Part shown: positions 5,873-6,255 of the stretch, in pieces
Position numbering within the stretch: the stretch's first letter is position 1
Layout: each line of letters begins with the position of its first letter
Assembly: GCA_038213135.1 (NCBI GenBank)
Contig: JBBQTQ010000112.1
Span: 1-6,255, forward strand
Reading direction: 5' to 3'
DNA: 6,255 bases
DNA from: JBBQTQ01 sp038213135
GTDB lineage: Bacteria > Actinomycetota > Thermoleophilia > Gaiellales > Gaiellaceae
Translations under genes and position numbers: made by a program
Notes under the pieces: model-generated
Told to the model about the DNA's origin: nothing
The model's database searches: none
The model's input: only the letters and a program-made list of their open reading frames with translations

Positions 5873-5889
5873 GCCGGGCGAAGCCCGGC
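5873..5889. repeat. Palindrome GCCGGGC-GAA-GCCCGGC, second copy of the PurN-PurH linker core
   Basis: A perfect 7-bp stem closes on a GAA triloop. The 17 bases match 2269-2285 except for the middle loop base (A here, G there). The flanks extend the pairing only imperfectly (CC to the left, TGCGG to the right), unlike the 17-bp perfect stem in the coding copy. Confidence 0.6.
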
Positions 5890-6002
5890 TGCGGCGGCGG
5901 AAAGTGGCGGGGGTCGGTTTCGGACGTCCCTTCCGGGTCATCTCGGGCTTCGTTGCGCGATCCGAGGGCTACGGGCCAGCTCTGAGATTGGCCGCGAGAG
6001 CC

Positions 6003-6027
6003 AACATCGGAGACGGTCTCCGATGTT
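6003..6027. repeat. 11-bp perfect hairpin, AACATCGGAGA-CGG-TCTCCGATGTT
   Basis: The arms at 6003-6013 and 6017-6027 pair perfectly around a CGG loop. At about 50% GC the stem is less GC-rich than its surroundings. It lies about 90 nt from the transposase stop. It might be a terminator for leftward transcription out of the insertion sequence, an insertion-associated repeat or a dispersed element; the sequence does not decide. Confidence 0.5.
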
Positions 6028-6115
6028 CGAGGTGCGCCAAGAGTAGAACTCTCTGCCCACAGGCCCCATCGTCTGACCTCAGGCTGTCCGTACGGGCCAC
6101 GCCTCAGCGCGTGTC

Positions 6116-6255
6116 CTAGTGCAGCGTTCCTGAAGTGGGTTGTTGTTTGACGGCTTTGGTGAGGATCTGTTCGGCGGTCTTGGTCCAGACGAACGGCTGG
6201 GCGCGTTCGTTGTAGCCGTCGATGAAGTATTCGATCGCGGCGATCAACTCGGGGA
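6116..6255 (-). CDS. IS630-type transposase, C-terminal fragment cut by window edge
   Basis: The minus strand encodes the last 45 residues of a transposase, ending with TAG at 6116-6118. The readable end contains ELIAAIEYFIDGYNER, AQPFVWTKTAEQIL and TSGTLH. The pattern of a helix with a Y/W-N pair, then PFVWTKTA and a helix with IL, is typical of the C-terminus of IS630-family DDE transposases, after the last catalytic acidic residue. The catalytic domain and the upstream end lie outside the window, so it cannot be said whether the copy is intact. IS630 elements insert at TA and duplicate it; no terminal repeat could be fixed here because only one end is visible. It shows that a mobile element borders this otherwise core-metabolic segment. 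Confidence 0.8.
   Translation of the reverse strand, partial: PELIAAIEYFIDGYNERAQPFVWTKTAEQILTKAVKQQPTSGTLH

Larger units (their letters stand above)
5762..6115. other. 354-bp gene-free region rich in hairpins
   Basis: No frame here has a credible RBS, start and recognisable protein. An open frame through 5799-6119 crosses four palindromes and reads as low-complexity Arg/Ala/Ser sequence. The region holds four perfect or near-perfect inverted repeats, listed separately, plus a weak 5-bp hairpin (AGAGT-AGA-ACTCT, near 6040-6052). I see no tRNA or known structured RNA. The right part, about 6030-6115, may include the end of the insertion sequence whose transposase begins at the edge, but I could not define a terminal repeat. 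Confidence 0.6.

Noticed and set aside
6030..6118. Terminal inverted repeat of the IS630 element
   Set aside because: Only one end of the element is in view and no TA duplication or repeat can be tested, so no boundary is claimed.
5799..6119. Possible 106-residue gene in the region before the transposase
   Set aside because: It has no RBS, crosses several palindromes and shows no recognisable protein features. It is treated as non-coding.

Overview
The window is GC-rich bacterial DNA. It has GTG starts, C/G-ending codons, almost no Shine-Dalgarno signal at the divergent gene starts, a Bacillus/actinobacterial-type (caa3) CtaG protein and abundant short GC hairpins. This points to a high-GC actinobacterium, and the protein flavour suggests the Thermoleophilia (Solirubrobacterales or Gaiellales). 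The lineage is an inference from composition and remembered family resemblance, not from a search.

Layout. Positions 1-4342 form one leftward operon. In transcription order it holds a VOC (glyoxalase-fold) protein, purM (AIR synthetase), a single reading frame joining PurN (GAR transformylase) to PurH (AICAR transformylase/IMP cyclohydrolase), and a PLP-dependent threonine dehydratase cut by the left edge. Spacings are 8 nt, an ATGA overlap and 10 nt, so the genes are almost certainly co-transcribed. PurM, PurN and PurH supply steps 5, 3 and 9-10 of de novo IMP synthesis. The VOC protein has no obvious role in that pathway.

A 30-bp gap (4343-4372) separates this operon from a rightward unit. 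The gap carries two overlapping, oppositely oriented TANNNT -10-like hexamers that share a TCTAGA palindrome, and both would give leaderless or nearly leaderless mRNAs. The rightward unit is a CtaG-type cytochrome c oxidase assembly membrane protein, an internally deleted remnant of a VOC gene, and an 88-residue protein with two predicted membrane helices behind a strong ribosome binding site.

Positions 5762-6115 contain no convincing gene but several perfect hairpins. One has a 14-bp stem and probably acts as a bidirectional terminator. Another repeats, with one base changed, the 17-nt core of a 17-bp perfect hairpin inside the PurN-PurH linker. The right edge holds the last 45 codons of an IS630-type transposase on the minus strand.

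The points most worth following are the PurN-PurH fusion, whose linker is encoded by a dispersed-repeat-like palindrome next to an internal PurH ribosome binding site, and the compact overlapping divergent promoters. I see no CRISPR array, RNA gene or defence system.
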